From SAR116 cluster bacterium AG-390-L20 (GTDB taxonomy: Bacteria > Pseudomonadota > Alphaproteobacteria > Puniceispirillales > Marisalimonadaceae): 64,000 bases of DNA. Of this stretch, positions 1 through 8,916 are shown piece after piece. A program made the translations under genes and the position numbers. Position 1 is the stretch's first letter, and every line of letters starts with the position of its first letter. Below the pieces are notes generated by a model. It saw only the letters and a program-made list of their open reading frames with translations, was not told the origin of the DNA and did no database searches. Where the stretch lies: positions 30,319 through 94,318 of the forward strand of contig QCHB01000009.1 in assembly GCA_003278095.1 (NCBI GenBank), in the 5' to 3' direction.

Positions 1-64
1 TTCGTATTTATGATGGAAAAATTAGTAACGATTTTGTAACGTATTTATTTTTAATGAGGAAAAA

Positions 65-826
65 TTGAGAATTTTAATTTTAATTATTTTAGTTTTAAAC
101 TTAATTCATGAGAAGAGTAGTTTTGCAAACAACGCCAATCAAACAATTGAAAGCTTTAGTAAAGCTAAAAAAATATTAAAAAAAATTCATCTTGAAAAAC
201 CTTTTACATTTTACTGTCAGTGCAAATATGAAAAAAATAAACCTGATTGGAAATCTTGTGGCTTTTTATTTAAGAAAAATAAAAAAAGAGCATCTAGAAT
301 TGAATGGGAGCATGTTTTACCAGCTTCGCATTTTGGTATTAAATTTGATACTTGGAAAAAAGGGCACGCCAATTGTATAAGTAAAAGTGGTAAGAAGTAT
401 AAGGGTAGAAAATGTACCGAAAAAATTTATTCAAAATACAGAAAAATGCAGTCAGACCTTTATAATCTTCAGCCTGCAATTGGAGAAGTAAATGGATTGA
501 GAAGTAATTATCAAATAGGAATTATTAACAGTGAAAATAGAGAGTTTGGAAAATGCGATATTGAGATTTCAAATAAAATTGTTGAACCCACAGAAAGAAT
601 AAGAGGAGATTTTGCAAGAACCTACTTGTATATGCAAAATGCTTATCCAAATTACATCAAGTTCAACAATAATATACAAAAATTAATTAAAAATTGGGAT
701 AAAGACGATCCTGTTGATGACTGGGAATGCTTAAGGGCAAAAAAAATACAAGAATTTCAAGGAAACATAAATATCATATTACATCAAAGATGCTTAAATA
801 AAAATACTAAAAATATTAAAAAATGA
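65..826 (+). CDS. endA: Endonuclease I family nuclease, probably secreted
   Basis: Non-specific DNase of the EndA/NucM/Dns family, likely exported to the periplasm or outside to cut DNA. Seen: a short hydrophobic N-terminus (residues 3-14) like a signal peptide, then the family core EWEHVLPAS near residue 80 with the catalytic His, and DLYNLQPAIGEVNG near residue 136, which carries the metal-binding Asn residues. Several Cys residues suggest disulfides outside the cytoplasm. The 253-residue length is normal. The TTG start is chosen because an AGGA box sits 4-5 bases upstream. It stands alone, convergent with the dioxygenase operon. Nutrient (phosphate or nucleoside) scavenging is an inference. 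Confidence 0.88.
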   Translation: MRILILIILVLNLIHEKSSFANNANQTIESFSKAKKILKKIHLEKPFTFYCQCKYEKNKPDWKSCGFLFKKNKKRASRIEWEHVLPASHFGIKFDTWKKGHANCISKSGKKYKGRKCTEKIYSKYRKMQSDLYNLQPAIGEVNGLRSNYQIGIINSENREFGKCDIEISNKIVEPTERIRGDFARTYLYMQNAYPNYIKFNNNIQKLIKNWDKDDPVDDWECLRAKKIQEFQGNINIILHQRCLNKNTKNIKK

Positions 827-965
827 TTTTAAAATTGAAAGGCAATCGAAAAACTTAATTAAAGAAAATAGAAACATAAAATACTCAAAAATCAAAAGTA
901 ATATAGGTTCCTTCAACGGAAAAGGAAACCATGACGCACTTAAATAAAATGAGTAATTTAAAATA

Positions 966-1781
966 TTACCATTGATTTATGAATTCTCTTGAATATTGAA
1001 ATTTCCTTACTGGTGTACCCTCACCTCTTGGAACTTCTGCTACAGGGTTATATGTATAATTGTCTATGCCTCTAGCATGCTGTGTTTCAAAATGTGGCCA
1101 GACTGATAGGTCTGCTTTAACATTTACTGGGGCAAATCTCATTGTAATACCACAACGCCTTCTATTAGACTTATTAGCTTCTGAACCATGAAGTAAACCA
1201 TCATCATGAAGTGATATTTCACCAGCTTTTAAATTTATAGAAACAATATCTTCTTGTTTAATCTGTTCAATTGAAACTTCTTGGTCCAAAACAAGATTAC
1301 TTGCTTTGTTAGTATGATGCTTAAACATACCTTTATTATGACTACCCTTAACGACTTTCATGGCAGCGTTTTGTTCATCAGTGTCATATAAAGCCAACCA
1401 AACAGTAACAGATTTTGCTGGAGTTAAAGGCCAGTATTGAGCATCTTGATGCCATGGGACTACTGATCCATCTTTAGGCTCTTTAAGAAAAAATTGTCCA
1501 CCCCATTGAAAAAAATTGGGACCTAATAAATCTTCAACATAGTCAAGAATTACTGGAGTTCGGCATAAATTATAAAACTTTAAACTAGCCTTGTGCCACA
1601 TATTCGTTTGATTAATATCTATATCATTGGTTAAACGGGAACTAAGACTAACAAACAAGTCATTCAAGTCATCTTTTGCTTGGGCATCGAAAACTGGCAA
1701 TCCTGTAATATAGCCATCCTCCTTATATTTTAACTTTTCTTCTTCTGATAGCCTTCTGGCTTTTGTAGAAATTTTAAACAT
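966..1781 (-). CDS. Phytanoyl-CoA dioxygenase (PhyH) family protein
   Basis: Fe(II)/2-oxoglutarate oxygenase of the PhyH family, which hydroxylates small organic or acyl substrates. The iron triad is visible: H111-x-D113 in PWHQDAQYW and the distal H198 in LLHGSEANKS, followed by Arg residues that would hold 2-oxoglutarate. The ATG at 1781 is preferred over a TTG 12 bases upstream because a strong AGGGGG box lies just before the ATG. It is the last gene of a five-gene minus-strand operon (5663 down to 966) and is about as long as the PhyH paralogue two genes upstream. The two share the active-site blocks but differ elsewhere, so they may act on successive or different substrates. Substrate unknown. 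Confidence 0.85.
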   Translation of the reverse strand: MFKISTKARRLSEEEKLKYKEDGYITGLPVFDAQAKDDLNDLFVSLSSRLTNDIDINQTNMWHKASLKFYNLCRTPVILDYVEDLLGPNFFQWGGQFFLKEPKDGSVVPWHQDAQYWPLTPAKSVTVWLALYDTDEQNAAMKVVKGSHNKGMFKHHTNKASNLVLDQEVSIEQIKQEDIVSINLKAGEISLHDDGLLHGSEANKSNRRRCGITMRFAPVNVKADLSVWPHFETQHARGIDNYTYNPVAEVPRGEGTPVRKFQYSREFINQW

Positions 1782-1808
1782 TTTCCCCCTCAATATAATG
1801 ATTGTGTA

Positions 1809-2993
1809 TTATAATACTTCAAATAATCCTGCAGCTCCTTGACCTCCTCCAATGCACATAGTAACAACAACATATTTAATTTTTCTTCTTTTTCCTTCTA
1901 GTAAAGCATGACCTACTAATCTGGCGCCGCTCATTCCATATGGGTGACCAATTGAAATCGAGCCACCGTTCACATTTAAGTTTTCATTAGGTATACCTAA
2001 TTTATCCCTACAGTAAATCACTTGTACTGCAAAAGCTTCGTTTAACTCCCATAAACCTATATCTTCCATTTTTAAATTATTTTGTTTTAATAATTTTGGA
2101 ACGGCATAAACTGGACCTATTCCCATTTCATCAGGCTCACAGCCTGCGACAGCGACACCATGACATATTCCTATTGGATTTAAATTTCTTTTTTCTGCTA
2201 ACTTCATAGACATGAGAACAGATGCTGACGAGCCGTCAGATAACTGACTAGCATTTCCAGCAGTTATAAACGAATCTAGACCCATTACAGGTTTTAAATT
2301 TTGCAAACCAAAAATATCAGTGCTTGGCCTGTTACATTCATCTTTAGATATTTCAACTTCTTTGTAATCTACGTTATCGTTTTCTATATTTTTAAAAGCC
2401 TGAATTGTCTTAACAGGAATTATTTCATCATCAAAATAGCACTTATTTTGTGCCTCTGCAGTCCTTTGTTGGCTTTGCAATGCGTATTCATCTTGTTGGT
2501 CTCTTCCTACTTTGTACCTTTTTGAAACGACTTCTGCTGTTTCAATCATACTCATGTATATATTGGGTTTATTATTCATTAAAAATCGATCTTGCGATTT
2601 ATATTTATTTGAAAACTCATTTTGTACTAGTGAGATAGATTCAACTCCCCCACCAATGACAATATCCATCTCGTTACATGCTATTTGCTTAGCTCCTATT
2701 GCAATTGCCATAAGACCAGAAGCACATTGACGATCAACACTCATTCCTGCAACATGACTTGGTAGTCCTGACGCGGCAGCAGACAATCTTCCTATATTAT
2801 ACCCTTGTGTGCCTTGCTGAACTGCTGCCCCCAAAATAACATCTTCAACTTCGGAAGGATCTATACCAGCCTTTACAATAGAACCATTGATTGCATAACC
2901 AGCTAAAGTTGGAGCATCAGTATCATTAAAAGTTCCCCTATACGCTTTTCCTATTGGTGTTCGTGCAGTTGAAAGAATAACAGCTTGATCCAT
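1809..2993 (-). CDS. Acetyl-CoA acetyltransferase (thiolase)
   Basis: Thiolase II family enzyme, condensing or cleaving acyl-CoA and acetyl-CoA in the cytoplasm. All three catalytic blocks are present: nucleophile C90 in DRQCASG, H350 in [10 protein letters not shown] and the C-terminal C380 in [10 protein letters not shown]. The 394-residue length is typical. It lies between two PhyH dioxygenases with gaps of about 30 bases, so it is probably co-transcribed and takes part in a degradation route that ends in acyl-CoA. No other thiolase gene is seen here, so it could also supply acetoacetyl-CoA to PhaB, but the operon context favours catabolism. Confidence 0.9.
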   Translation of the reverse strand: MDQAVILSTARTPIGKAYRGTFNDTDAPTLAGYAINGSIVKAGIDPSEVEDVILGAAVQQGTQGYNIGRLSAAASGLPSHVAGMSVDRQCASGLMAIAIGAKQIACNEMDIVIGGGVESISLVQNEFSNKYKSQDRFLMNNKPNIYMSMIETAEVVSKRYKVGRDQQDEYALQSQQRTAEAQNKCYFDDEIIPVKTIQAFKNIENDNVDYKEVEISKDECNRPSTDIFGLQNLKPVMGLDSFITAGNASQLSDGSSASVLMSMKLAEKRNLNPIGICHGVAVAGCEPDEMGIGPVYAVPKLLKQNNLKMEDIGLWELNEAFAVQVIYCRDKLGIPNENLNVNGGSISIGHPYGMSGARLVGHALLEGKRRKIKYVVVTMCIGGGQGAAGLFEVL

Positions 2994-3023
2994 AAAAACC
3001 TCTTTTGTTAAAAGTTTATTAAA

Positions 3024-3788
3024 TTAAATATATATTAAATTATTTTTACCCGAAACATCTTTACCTCTCATGTGATAAATTTTTCTATCCGCATATTTAT
3101 TTACATTCAATTTGGAAAAAAGATTTTTATCTTTAATCATTTGATGGTCAAAGATACTAGTCGTTGGCATGAATCTCATTGTAATTGCTCTTCTTGATTT
3201 AGACGATTTATTTGCTTCAGATCCATGAACTAAGTAAACATCATGAAAAGAAATTTGTCCTCTTTTTAAAATTAAATCAACTGCCTCAGTTTCATTAAAC
3301 TCTTCTTTATCTAACTCCTGATTCAAGGTCAGATTTTTATTGTCATTTAGATTGTGTGACTTTAGTTTTTTATCTAAGTGTGAACCTTTAATAAAACGCA
3401 AACAACCATTCTCTACATTTGAATCATCTATAGCTAACCAGACAGTACAAGTTGCCAAAGGTCTAATTGGCCAATATTGTCCGTCTTGATGCCAAGGTGT
3501 TGCGTGACCATCAATAGCTGGCTTTGCAAAAAAACTTGAATTCCATAGTGCAAAGTCTGGCCCTATTAATTGTTCAACATAATTTAAAATAGTTTCGTTT
3601 GAGCAGAATTCCAAAAAGCTCTCGTCATAAGATAATATTGCTGGACAGTAATTTTTAAATTCGGGGTAATTACTTAATAATCTATCATGACTTTCTTCAA
3701 TTTTATTTATTATATTTTCTGGCATTTTAAAGTCTGGAACAACAAAACCATCTTTATGATAACGATCAATTTGGGTCTTAGAAAACAT
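3024..3788 (-). CDS. Phytanoyl-CoA dioxygenase (PhyH) family protein
   Basis: Second PhyH-type Fe(II)/2-oxoglutarate oxygenase of the operon. Iron ligands H100-x-D102 lie in TPWHQDGQYWPI and the distal H188 in VHGSEANKSS, with the Arg-rich 2-oxoglutarate segment just after. The start at 3788 is set by a GGAG box six bases before the ATG; a TTG 12 bases further up overlaps that box. It resembles the protein at 966-1781 in the HQDxQYWP and HGSEANKS blocks, suggesting an old duplication within the operon. About 14 bases separate it from the upstream isomerase-like gene, so translation may be coupled. Substrate unknown. Confidence 0.85.
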   Translation of the reverse strand: MFSKTQIDRYHKDGFVVPDFKMPENIINKIEESHDRLLSNYPEFKNYCPAILSYDESFLEFCSNETILNYVEQLIGPDFALWNSSFFAKPAIDGHATPWHQDGQYWPIRPLATCTVWLAIDDSNVENGCLRFIKGSHLDKKLKSHNLNDNKNLTLNQELDKEEFNETEAVDLILKRGQISFHDVYLVHGSEANKSSKSRRAITMRFMPTTSIFDHQMIKDKNLFSKLNVNKYADRKIYHMRGKDVSGKNNLIYI

Positions 3789-3802
3789 ATTTTTCTCCAA
3801 TT

Positions 3803-4807
3803 TTATAAACCTAAAGTCTCTTCATTTTTAACAATTTCCCATGTCTTTTTCATCCAGTTCGTACATTCGATAGCTTGTTCAAACAGCGAATACTTACAAC
3901 CCTCTCCATAATCAGTATTAGGTATGAATTCAGTCGAAATTTGGCCTAATTTACTTTTAGGATCTTTGTTATGATACATCAAAAGGTTTCTTATACATTC
4001 CTTCCAAGGTTCTAAATAAGACTCTTCCCATATTTCATGATATTCATTTTTTTTTGGTTTTTTGAAAGGATACTGGATACCTCTACCAATTGATCCATCT
4101 GGATGTTTGCCCAAAATGTTAATAGGGTTGTTTGGTATTGAAGATCTTGCGTGACAATGTTTTATCCATCCATTGTTAATCCATTCGGATATAACGTTTC
4201 CTTTTATAAAAGGATCAATGATAAGTTCCCCTCTTTCAATTTTTTTATCTGTATTAAATATTTTTTGTTCTTTTTTGTTATCAATTTTAAAAATCACATG
4301 ACTGTGATCAAGGGTTATATTAAATTCAACACCTTTATCTTCTATTAATTTGCCAACTTTAGATACTCTTGGAAAATCTTCACTCCACATATTCACGTGT
4401 ATTTCAAAACAAGGTACGACTCCTAAATTCATTCCAATATCATAAGCTTCTAAATATGCGTCTCTTACATCTAAATCACTAACAATTTTACCTTCAATAT
4501 TATATGATTGAATTTGTACATTATGTACAATTGAGCCTAGATTTTTTGCAGTCTTTAGATTCTTCTCTAAAAGTTCTTTATGATCTCCAATGGTATAAAA
4601 CCACCCTCCTGCTCTGATCGGAATATTATATTTTTTACTGGCTAATTTGAAATTATCTATTTCATTATCCTCAGGAGTTTTGTCAACATAATCAAATATT
4701 CCAGTCTCTTTAACCATAAAGAAGCGTTCATTTATACTTGGCATAGCGTCCAAAGAAGTGTGTTTTATACCATTGGTTTGAATGCCGAATTTTAATTGAT
4801 TTGTCAT
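3803..4807 (-). CDS. Xylose isomerase-like TIM-barrel protein
   Basis: Probably a sugar phosphate isomerase/epimerase-type (AP endonuclease 2 family) TIM barrel of about 334 residues. Seen: FGIQTNGIKH at the N-terminus, a central FEIHVNMW segment and LDHSHVIFKI, with acidic and His residues placed as metal ligands in this fold. An in-frame TTG further upstream would overlap the preceding dioxygenase by 23 bases, so the ATG at 4807 was chosen, though its ribosome site is weak. It is the second gene of the operon, after the TauD-type dioxygenase. It may rearrange or cleave a polar intermediate, but the substrate cannot be read from the sequence. Confidence 0.7.
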   Translation of the reverse strand: MTNQLKFGIQTNGIKHTSLDAMPSINERFFMVKETGIFDYVDKTPEDNEIDNFKLASKKYNIPIRAGGWFYTIGDHKELLEKNLKTAKNLGSIVHNVQIQSYNIEGKIVSDLDVRDAYLEAYDIGMNLGVVPCFEIHVNMWSEDFPRVSKVGKLIEDKGVEFNITLDHSHVIFKIDNKKEQKIFNTDKKIERGELIIDPFIKGNVISEWINNGWIKHCHARSSIPNNPINILGKHPDGSIGRGIQYPFKKPKKNEYHEIWEESYLEPWKECIRNLLMYHNKDPKSKLGQISTEFIPNTDYGEGCKYSLFEQAIECTNWMKKTWEIVKNEETLGL

Positions 4808-4829
4808 AAGTTTTTTACTGTTTAAAAAA

Positions 4830-5663
4830 TTAAAACACAGCTTCTCCTTCAAGCATAACTCTATGCATTATTCTTAAGTGACTTACATCATAATCAGAAT
4901 TAGCTTTATGCATGGTACAACGATTATCCCAAATTACTAAATCACCTTTTTCATAAGTATGCCTGTATTGATACTTTTCTTGAAATGAAAATTCATAAAT
5001 TTCATCAAGAAGTTTATCACTATCAATTTCATCAAACCCTAAGATATGATCAATCCTGTTAGGATTGATATATAAAGATTTTTTATTGGACATTGGATGT
5101 GTCCTTATCAAGGGGTGTTCAACAGGAGGTGTGTTTTTTTCTTGTTCTTTACTAAGTTTTACCACCTCTGAAACATTCCGCCTACTTTGCCATTTATGAA
5201 CTGCACGAAGTTTATTTATTTTAATTTTTAATTCTTGAGGCAAATCGTCATATACAGAGTAACAATTTATAAAATCTGTTCCTCCTCCATTTTCAGGAAG
5301 AATGTCAGGGTAAATAAATGTTAAAGTTGCAGGTTTTTTTCTATAAGAATCATCTGTGTGCCAATGACTTGCATATACTTTAGGCTTATTTTCTCTAGTT
5401 CTATTTGAGACTACTATTACTTCTGGAATATCATCAACTGTTTCATCTTTTACAAAATATTGTTTAGGTTTCCCAAATAACCTTGAAACGTCAGCCAACT
5501 TCGAAGGACTTAGCTTTTGATCTTTTATGCAAACTACCAAATGATTGGTGATTGCTTTTAGTAATTCTGCCTTAGTTTCTTTACTTATTTTGTTTCTTAA
5601 ATCTATACCTGTGATCTGAGCGCCCATTAAATTTGATAAAGGTTTAACTTTAAATTCTACCAT
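4830..5663 (-). CDS. TauD/TfdA family dioxygenase
   Basis: Fe(II)/2-oxoglutarate oxygenase of the taurine/2,4-D dioxygenase family, 277 residues. Iron ligands H102-x-D104 lie in SHWHTDDSY and the distal H252 in WDNRCTMHKA, with an Arg following that would bind 2-oxoglutarate. The ATG at 5663 follows a strong AGGGGG box; an ATG 18 bases earlier has none. This is the first gene of the minus-strand operon behind the promoter at 5696-5724. The family hydroxylates sulfonates, ethers, carnitine-like or phosphonate compounds so that they split. Which of these applies here is not visible. Confidence 0.87.
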   Translation of the reverse strand: MVEFKVKPLSNLMGAQITGIDLRNKISKETKAELLKAITNHLVVCIKDQKLSPSKLADVSRLFGKPKQYFVKDETVDDIPEVIVVSNRTRENKPKVYASHWHTDDSYRKKPATLTFIYPDILPENGGGTDFINCYSVYDDLPQELKIKINKLRAVHKWQSRRNVSEVVKLSKEQEKNTPPVEHPLIRTHPMSNKKSLYINPNRIDHILGFDEIDSDKLLDEIYEFSFQEKYQYRHTYEKGDLVIWDNRCTMHKANSDYDVSHLRIMHRVMLEGEAVF

Positions 5664-5695
5664 GACACCCCCTATTGCCATAAAAAATTAATATT

Positions 5696-5724
5696 ATTTT
5701 AATGATATAAAAAGAAAAGTTCAA
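5696..5724 (-). promoter_or_regulatory. Sigma-70-like promoter of the dioxygenase operon
   Basis: Read on the minus strand, TTGAAC and TAAAAT are separated by exactly 17 bases, about 30 bases before the first gene's ribosome site. The window is AT-rich, so chance matches occur, but spacing and position both fit. Confidence 0.5.
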
Positions 5725-5796
5725 CAATTAACAGGTTAATCTTATTTTCTTGAATATTAAAAATTATAGTTCAAAGTAAAATTTTGGAGAAAACTT

Positions 5797-6180
5797 ATGA
5801 ATGATAAATTAATAAGTAAATACATTCATTTAGCTGAAAAAACTCTTTTAATATTCATTGCATTTGCAACTATATATGCAACTGTTCAAGAAATTTACGA
5901 ATTAGTTAAGATCAAAAGAGTTTTATTAGCTGACTTGCTTTTATTATTTATTTATACGGAAGTCTTGGGAATGGTAGCAGTTTTTTACAAAAGCAATAGA
6001 ATACCTGTGACATTGCCATTATTCATTGCGATGACCGCACTAGCTAGAATGATAATTCTTCAAGGAAAAGATCCTAGTGATTTATTATACGAAGCTGGGG
6101 CAATAGTTCTGGTTGCACTAGCATGTTTAATTATTAGGATTAGACCACCTGAAAATTATAGAGCAAACATTGAAGAGTAA
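5797..6180 (+). CDS. psiE: PsiE-like phosphate-starvation-inducible membrane protein
   Basis: Small inner-membrane protein of the PsiE family, 127 residues, with four predicted membrane segments (about 15-35, 43-62, 67-88 and 97-115). The loop LLLLFIYTEVLGMVAVF and the following ALARMIILQGKDP segment are the parts that recall PsiE. In E. coli, PsiE responds to phosphate starvation and cAMP, but its activity is unknown. A GGAG box sits nine bases before the ATG. It is divergent from the dioxygenase operon and shares the 133-base gap with it. No Pho box was recognised. Confidence 0.75.
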   Translation: MNDKLISKYIHLAEKTLLIFIAFATIYATVQEIYELVKIKRVLLADLLLLFIYTEVLGMVAVFYKSNRIPVTLPLFIAMTALARMIILQGKDPSDLLYEAGAIVLVALACLIIRIRPPENYRANIEE

Positions 6181-6234
6181 GCAATTTGGCAGTTTAATAT
6201 TCATCTCTTTTTATAATTGTGATATGTAAATTAT

Positions 6235-7206
6235 ATGTTAATAGATGGTCTACAATATTGTAATTGGTCACAAAAAATCTTTAAGGAATGGCGATCTTCT
6301 GATCTGACTGCTGTCCATGTAACAATTTCTTATCATGAACAGTTTAGAGACACTGTTTCAAATTTTGAACAATGGAACACATGGTTTGAAAAATTTCCTA
6401 GTTTGATTATGCCTGCTTATTTTGCAGAAGACGTAGAAACAGCCAAGAAACATAATAAAACTGCTGTAATTTTTGGATTTCAAAACCCTTCACCAATTGA
6501 AGACGATATTGGCCTTGTAGAGATCCTTCATCGGCTTGGTGGAAGATTTATGCAACTCTCTTATAATAATCAATCTTTATTAGCAACTGGTTGTTACGAA
6601 GAAAACGATCCTGGTATTACAAGAATGGGTAAAGAAGTTATAAAAGAAATGAATAGAGTTGGAATGGTTGTTGATATGTCACATTCATCTGAAACATCTA
6701 CATTTGAGGCCATTGAACTATCAGAAAGGCCAATAGTTATTAGTCATGCAAACCCATCATTTTGGCACCCTGCCAAAAGAAATAAATCAGATGAAATTTT
6801 ATTAAGATTAGCTGAAAATAATGGTATGCTGGGATTTTCACTTTATCCACATCATCTGAATAACAGTAGTAGTTGCTTAATAGAGGATTTTTGTAAAATG
6901 ATAGCTAAGACCGTTGAATTAATGGGCATAGATCATGTCGGATTTGGTTCAGATTTATGCCAAGACCAGCCTGATAGTATTGTGGAATGGATGAGAGTTG
7001 GCAAGTGGACAAAAGAAATTGATTATGGTGAAGGATCAGCATCTAACCCTGGCTTCCCTGACATGCCTGATTGGTTTAGAGACAATAGAGACTGGCATAA
7101 TATACTTTCTGGACTTAAAACGATTGGATTTAACGAACAAGAAATAAATAAGATAAAGGGTGAGAATTGGTTCAATTTTTTCAAAAAATCATTCAGTGCA
7201 ATTTAA
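6235..7206 (+). CDS. Membrane dipeptidase (M19) family protein, atypical metal site
   Basis: Renal-dipeptidase-like TIM barrel, 323 residues. Seen: VVDMSHSSE with H150, ISHANP with H171, and GFGSD with D240, which correspond to the second zinc site and the catalytic Asp of M19 enzymes. However, the usual N-terminal DGHxD motif reads DGLQY (residues 4-8), and the bridging Glu of the EG motif is replaced by Gln at Q83 (GFQNP). The first metal site is therefore missing, so ordinary two-zinc dipeptidase activity is doubtful. It is followed after four bases by an unrecognised protein and then a DUF3726-like protein, all on the same strand. The specialised substrate is unknown. Confidence 0.8.
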   Translation: MLIDGLQYCNWSQKIFKEWRSSDLTAVHVTISYHEQFRDTVSNFEQWNTWFEKFPSLIMPAYFAEDVETAKKHNKTAVIFGFQNPSPIEDDIGLVEILHRLGGRFMQLSYNNQSLLATGCYEENDPGITRMGKEVIKEMNRVGMVVDMSHSSETSTFEAIELSERPIVISHANPSFWHPAKRNKSDEILLRLAENNGMLGFSLYPHHLNNSSSCLIEDFCKMIAKTVELMGIDHVGFGSDLCQDQPDSIVEWMRVGKWTKEIDYGEGSASNPGFPDMPDWFRDNRDWHNILSGLKTIGFNEQEINKIKGENWFNFFKKSFSAI

Positions 7207-7210
7207 GAAT

Positions 7211-8914
7211 ATGAAACAAAATTATAAAAAAAATCAACAAATTAATCTTTGTCCAATGAGACAACCCTCCAAAGTTATGAAATTAGAAAGATTAGGGAGT
7301 TTTCATCAAACTCGTTTGTCCTTTACTAGACAATTGATAAATGAATTGAAATCAAACAAAACTCAATTTGAAATATCAAAATGGGATATCGATAATAATG
7401 GTTTTGGTAATGCTGTTATAAAGACATTTTTTAACAATAGTATATTTTCACTTGTAGTATTCTGCCACTCTATAAATGATGAAGAAAGAAGTGATAGGGT
7501 TATAGCAGAAAAGTGGGACATGACTTTTTCACTTTTTAAAGGAGTTCCATCTAATATTGAATTAGATAAAATGTCTAAAAATTTAAAAATACAGGAATTA
7601 GGACGGCATCTTTCCAAGCAATTAACACTTAGCAGAGCTAATAAGTCAGTTAGAATTTTTAGAAAAGTATTAGATGCTTTATCTAATGGCAAACAACCGA
7701 GTAAATTTGATATAAACAATATTGGATATCTTGTAAGAACAACTGCTGTGTACGGTAATGGGAAATTTGGAATAGGTGATTTTTCATTTGATTCAAGTAA
7801 AAGTGTCTTGAATAAACCTTTCCAGGCCGAAATGTTAACAGTCTATTTAATTAGATATTTTTCAATAGAATTAATAAATTTTTTAGCACAAAAAAAAGGT
7901 GGAAAGAAGTCTGTGAAATTGTCTGACAAAATTTCAAGACATCTTGGAGTTGGGAATGCAACTGGTTTAGGAATGGCTCCGTTTCTGATAAATCATCAAG
8001 AACTTATTCATAAGTGGATTAATACAAGGGAATCAGCAATATCAAGAGTGTTATCTATAAAAAGTATTAATAAAAATACTCAGAAACAAATAATAAATTA
8101 TATTGAACAGGGCTATAGATATACTTCTCAATGGAATGTTGATGACCTGACCCAAGCTAATAGAATAAAAAACCTTAACTTAGATTTAAAAGATATAATA
8201 AACTGTAATGAACTTCAAAATCTATTAAATAAAGATTATCCTCTAAAAAGTCTTAATGATTATTTTAAAAATAAAATTAGTATAGAAACAGAAGAAATTC
8301 TTCATTCAATATTCATTGAACCATTTCCTCATATTATTGATGACTTAACAAAACAAATGGGATCTGAAGAAAAAAAATCAGTTTTTGTAGGTTATAATGT
8401 AAAAGAAATTATAGAAATTATAAAAGAAAACTATAAATGGGCTCTAAGTATTGATGTTAATAGTTCTGATGAAAACTACTTTTTTTGGTATACATCTCAA
8501 GCAAAATTAGAGCCCCGAATTGGTGTTACTAACAAAGACAATGGATATGAAAAACAATTACCATTTGACATTTCACATCAAGTACAAAAAGCTCTTAAAA
8601 TTTTAATCAAATTGCCCAAAAAAATGACTGCGTCTGAAGCTATGATTAATCACCCAGAAATTAGGAATATTGTAAGAAGAATTATTATTAATAAAACATC
8701 ACCATATAGCGAAATTCAGGACAATCTAGTCGGCAAACAAATGAGGCCAATAGATTTATTAAGGTGCAAATTAAGTTTCTTTGGTGCATCTAAATATGAC
8801 CCAAAATCAGATTTATGGACTAGAATTACACTATTTCAGGGAGCTCCTCTTCCACATCAACTTCAAGAAGAGAATTCCTGTGACTGGCTTTTCCCGTATT
8901 TGTCTGATGCATAA
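7211..8914 (+). CDS. Unrecognised 567-residue protein
   Basis: A large protein I cannot assign to a family. It has no signal peptide and no clear membrane segment, is rich in Lys and Asn as expected for this genome, and looks mostly helical in the second half. A Gly-rich stretch near residues 175-195 (YGNGKFGIGDFSFD) and another near 245-260 (HLGVGNATGLGMAPFLINH) are the most motif-like parts. The ATG at 7211 starts right after the dipeptidase-like gene stops; an in-frame ATG at 7160 would overlap it. Two bases separate it from the next gene, so the three genes are probably one transcript and one function. Confidence 0.6.
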   Translation: MKQNYKKNQQINLCPMRQPSKVMKLERLGSFHQTRLSFTRQLINELKSNKTQFEISKWDIDNNGFGNAVIKTFFNNSIFSLVVFCHSINDEERSDRVIAEKWDMTFSLFKGVPSNIELDKMSKNLKIQELGRHLSKQLTLSRANKSVRIFRKVLDALSNGKQPSKFDINNIGYLVRTTAVYGNGKFGIGDFSFDSSKSVLNKPFQAEMLTVYLIRYFSIELINFLAQKKGGKKSVKLSDKISRHLGVGNATGLGMAPFLINHQELIHKWINTRESAISRVLSIKSINKNTQKQIINYIEQGYRYTSQWNVDDLTQANRIKNLNLDLKDIINCNELQNLLNKDYPLKSLNDYFKNKISIETEEILHSIFIEPFPHIIDDLTKQMGSEEKKSVFVGYNVKEIIEIIKENYKWALSIDVNSSDENYFFWYTSQAKLEPRIGVTNKDNGYEKQLPFDISHQVQKALKILIKLPKKMTASEAMINHPEIRNIVRRIIINKTSPYSEIQDNLVGKQMRPIDLLRCKLSFFGASKYDPKSDLWTRITLFQGAPLPHQLQEENSCDWLFPYLSDA

Positions 8915-8916
8915 AT

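Noticed and set aside
906..930. Hairpin GGTTCCTT...AAGGAAACC between the endonuclease and the dioxygenase operon
   Set aside because: The stem has a bulge, and no T-run follows closely on either strand. It may be part of a bidirectional terminator, but the evidence is too weak to list.
2301..2730. Plus-strand open frames inside the thiolase gene
   Set aside because: They are antisense to a complete thiolase with intact catalytic motifs, have no ribosome sites and encode Phe/Ile/Cys-rich nonsense typical of antisense frames in AT-rich DNA.
1809..2993. Thiolase as phaA of the PHB pathway
   Set aside because: Its place between two PhyH oxygenases and 15 kb from phaB argues for a catabolic role. 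The sequence alone does not separate the two roles, so the phaA symbol was not given.
7363..7719. 118-codon minus-strand frame inside the 567-residue gene
   Set aside because: No ribosome site or family match. The plus-strand frame is much longer and fits the operon.
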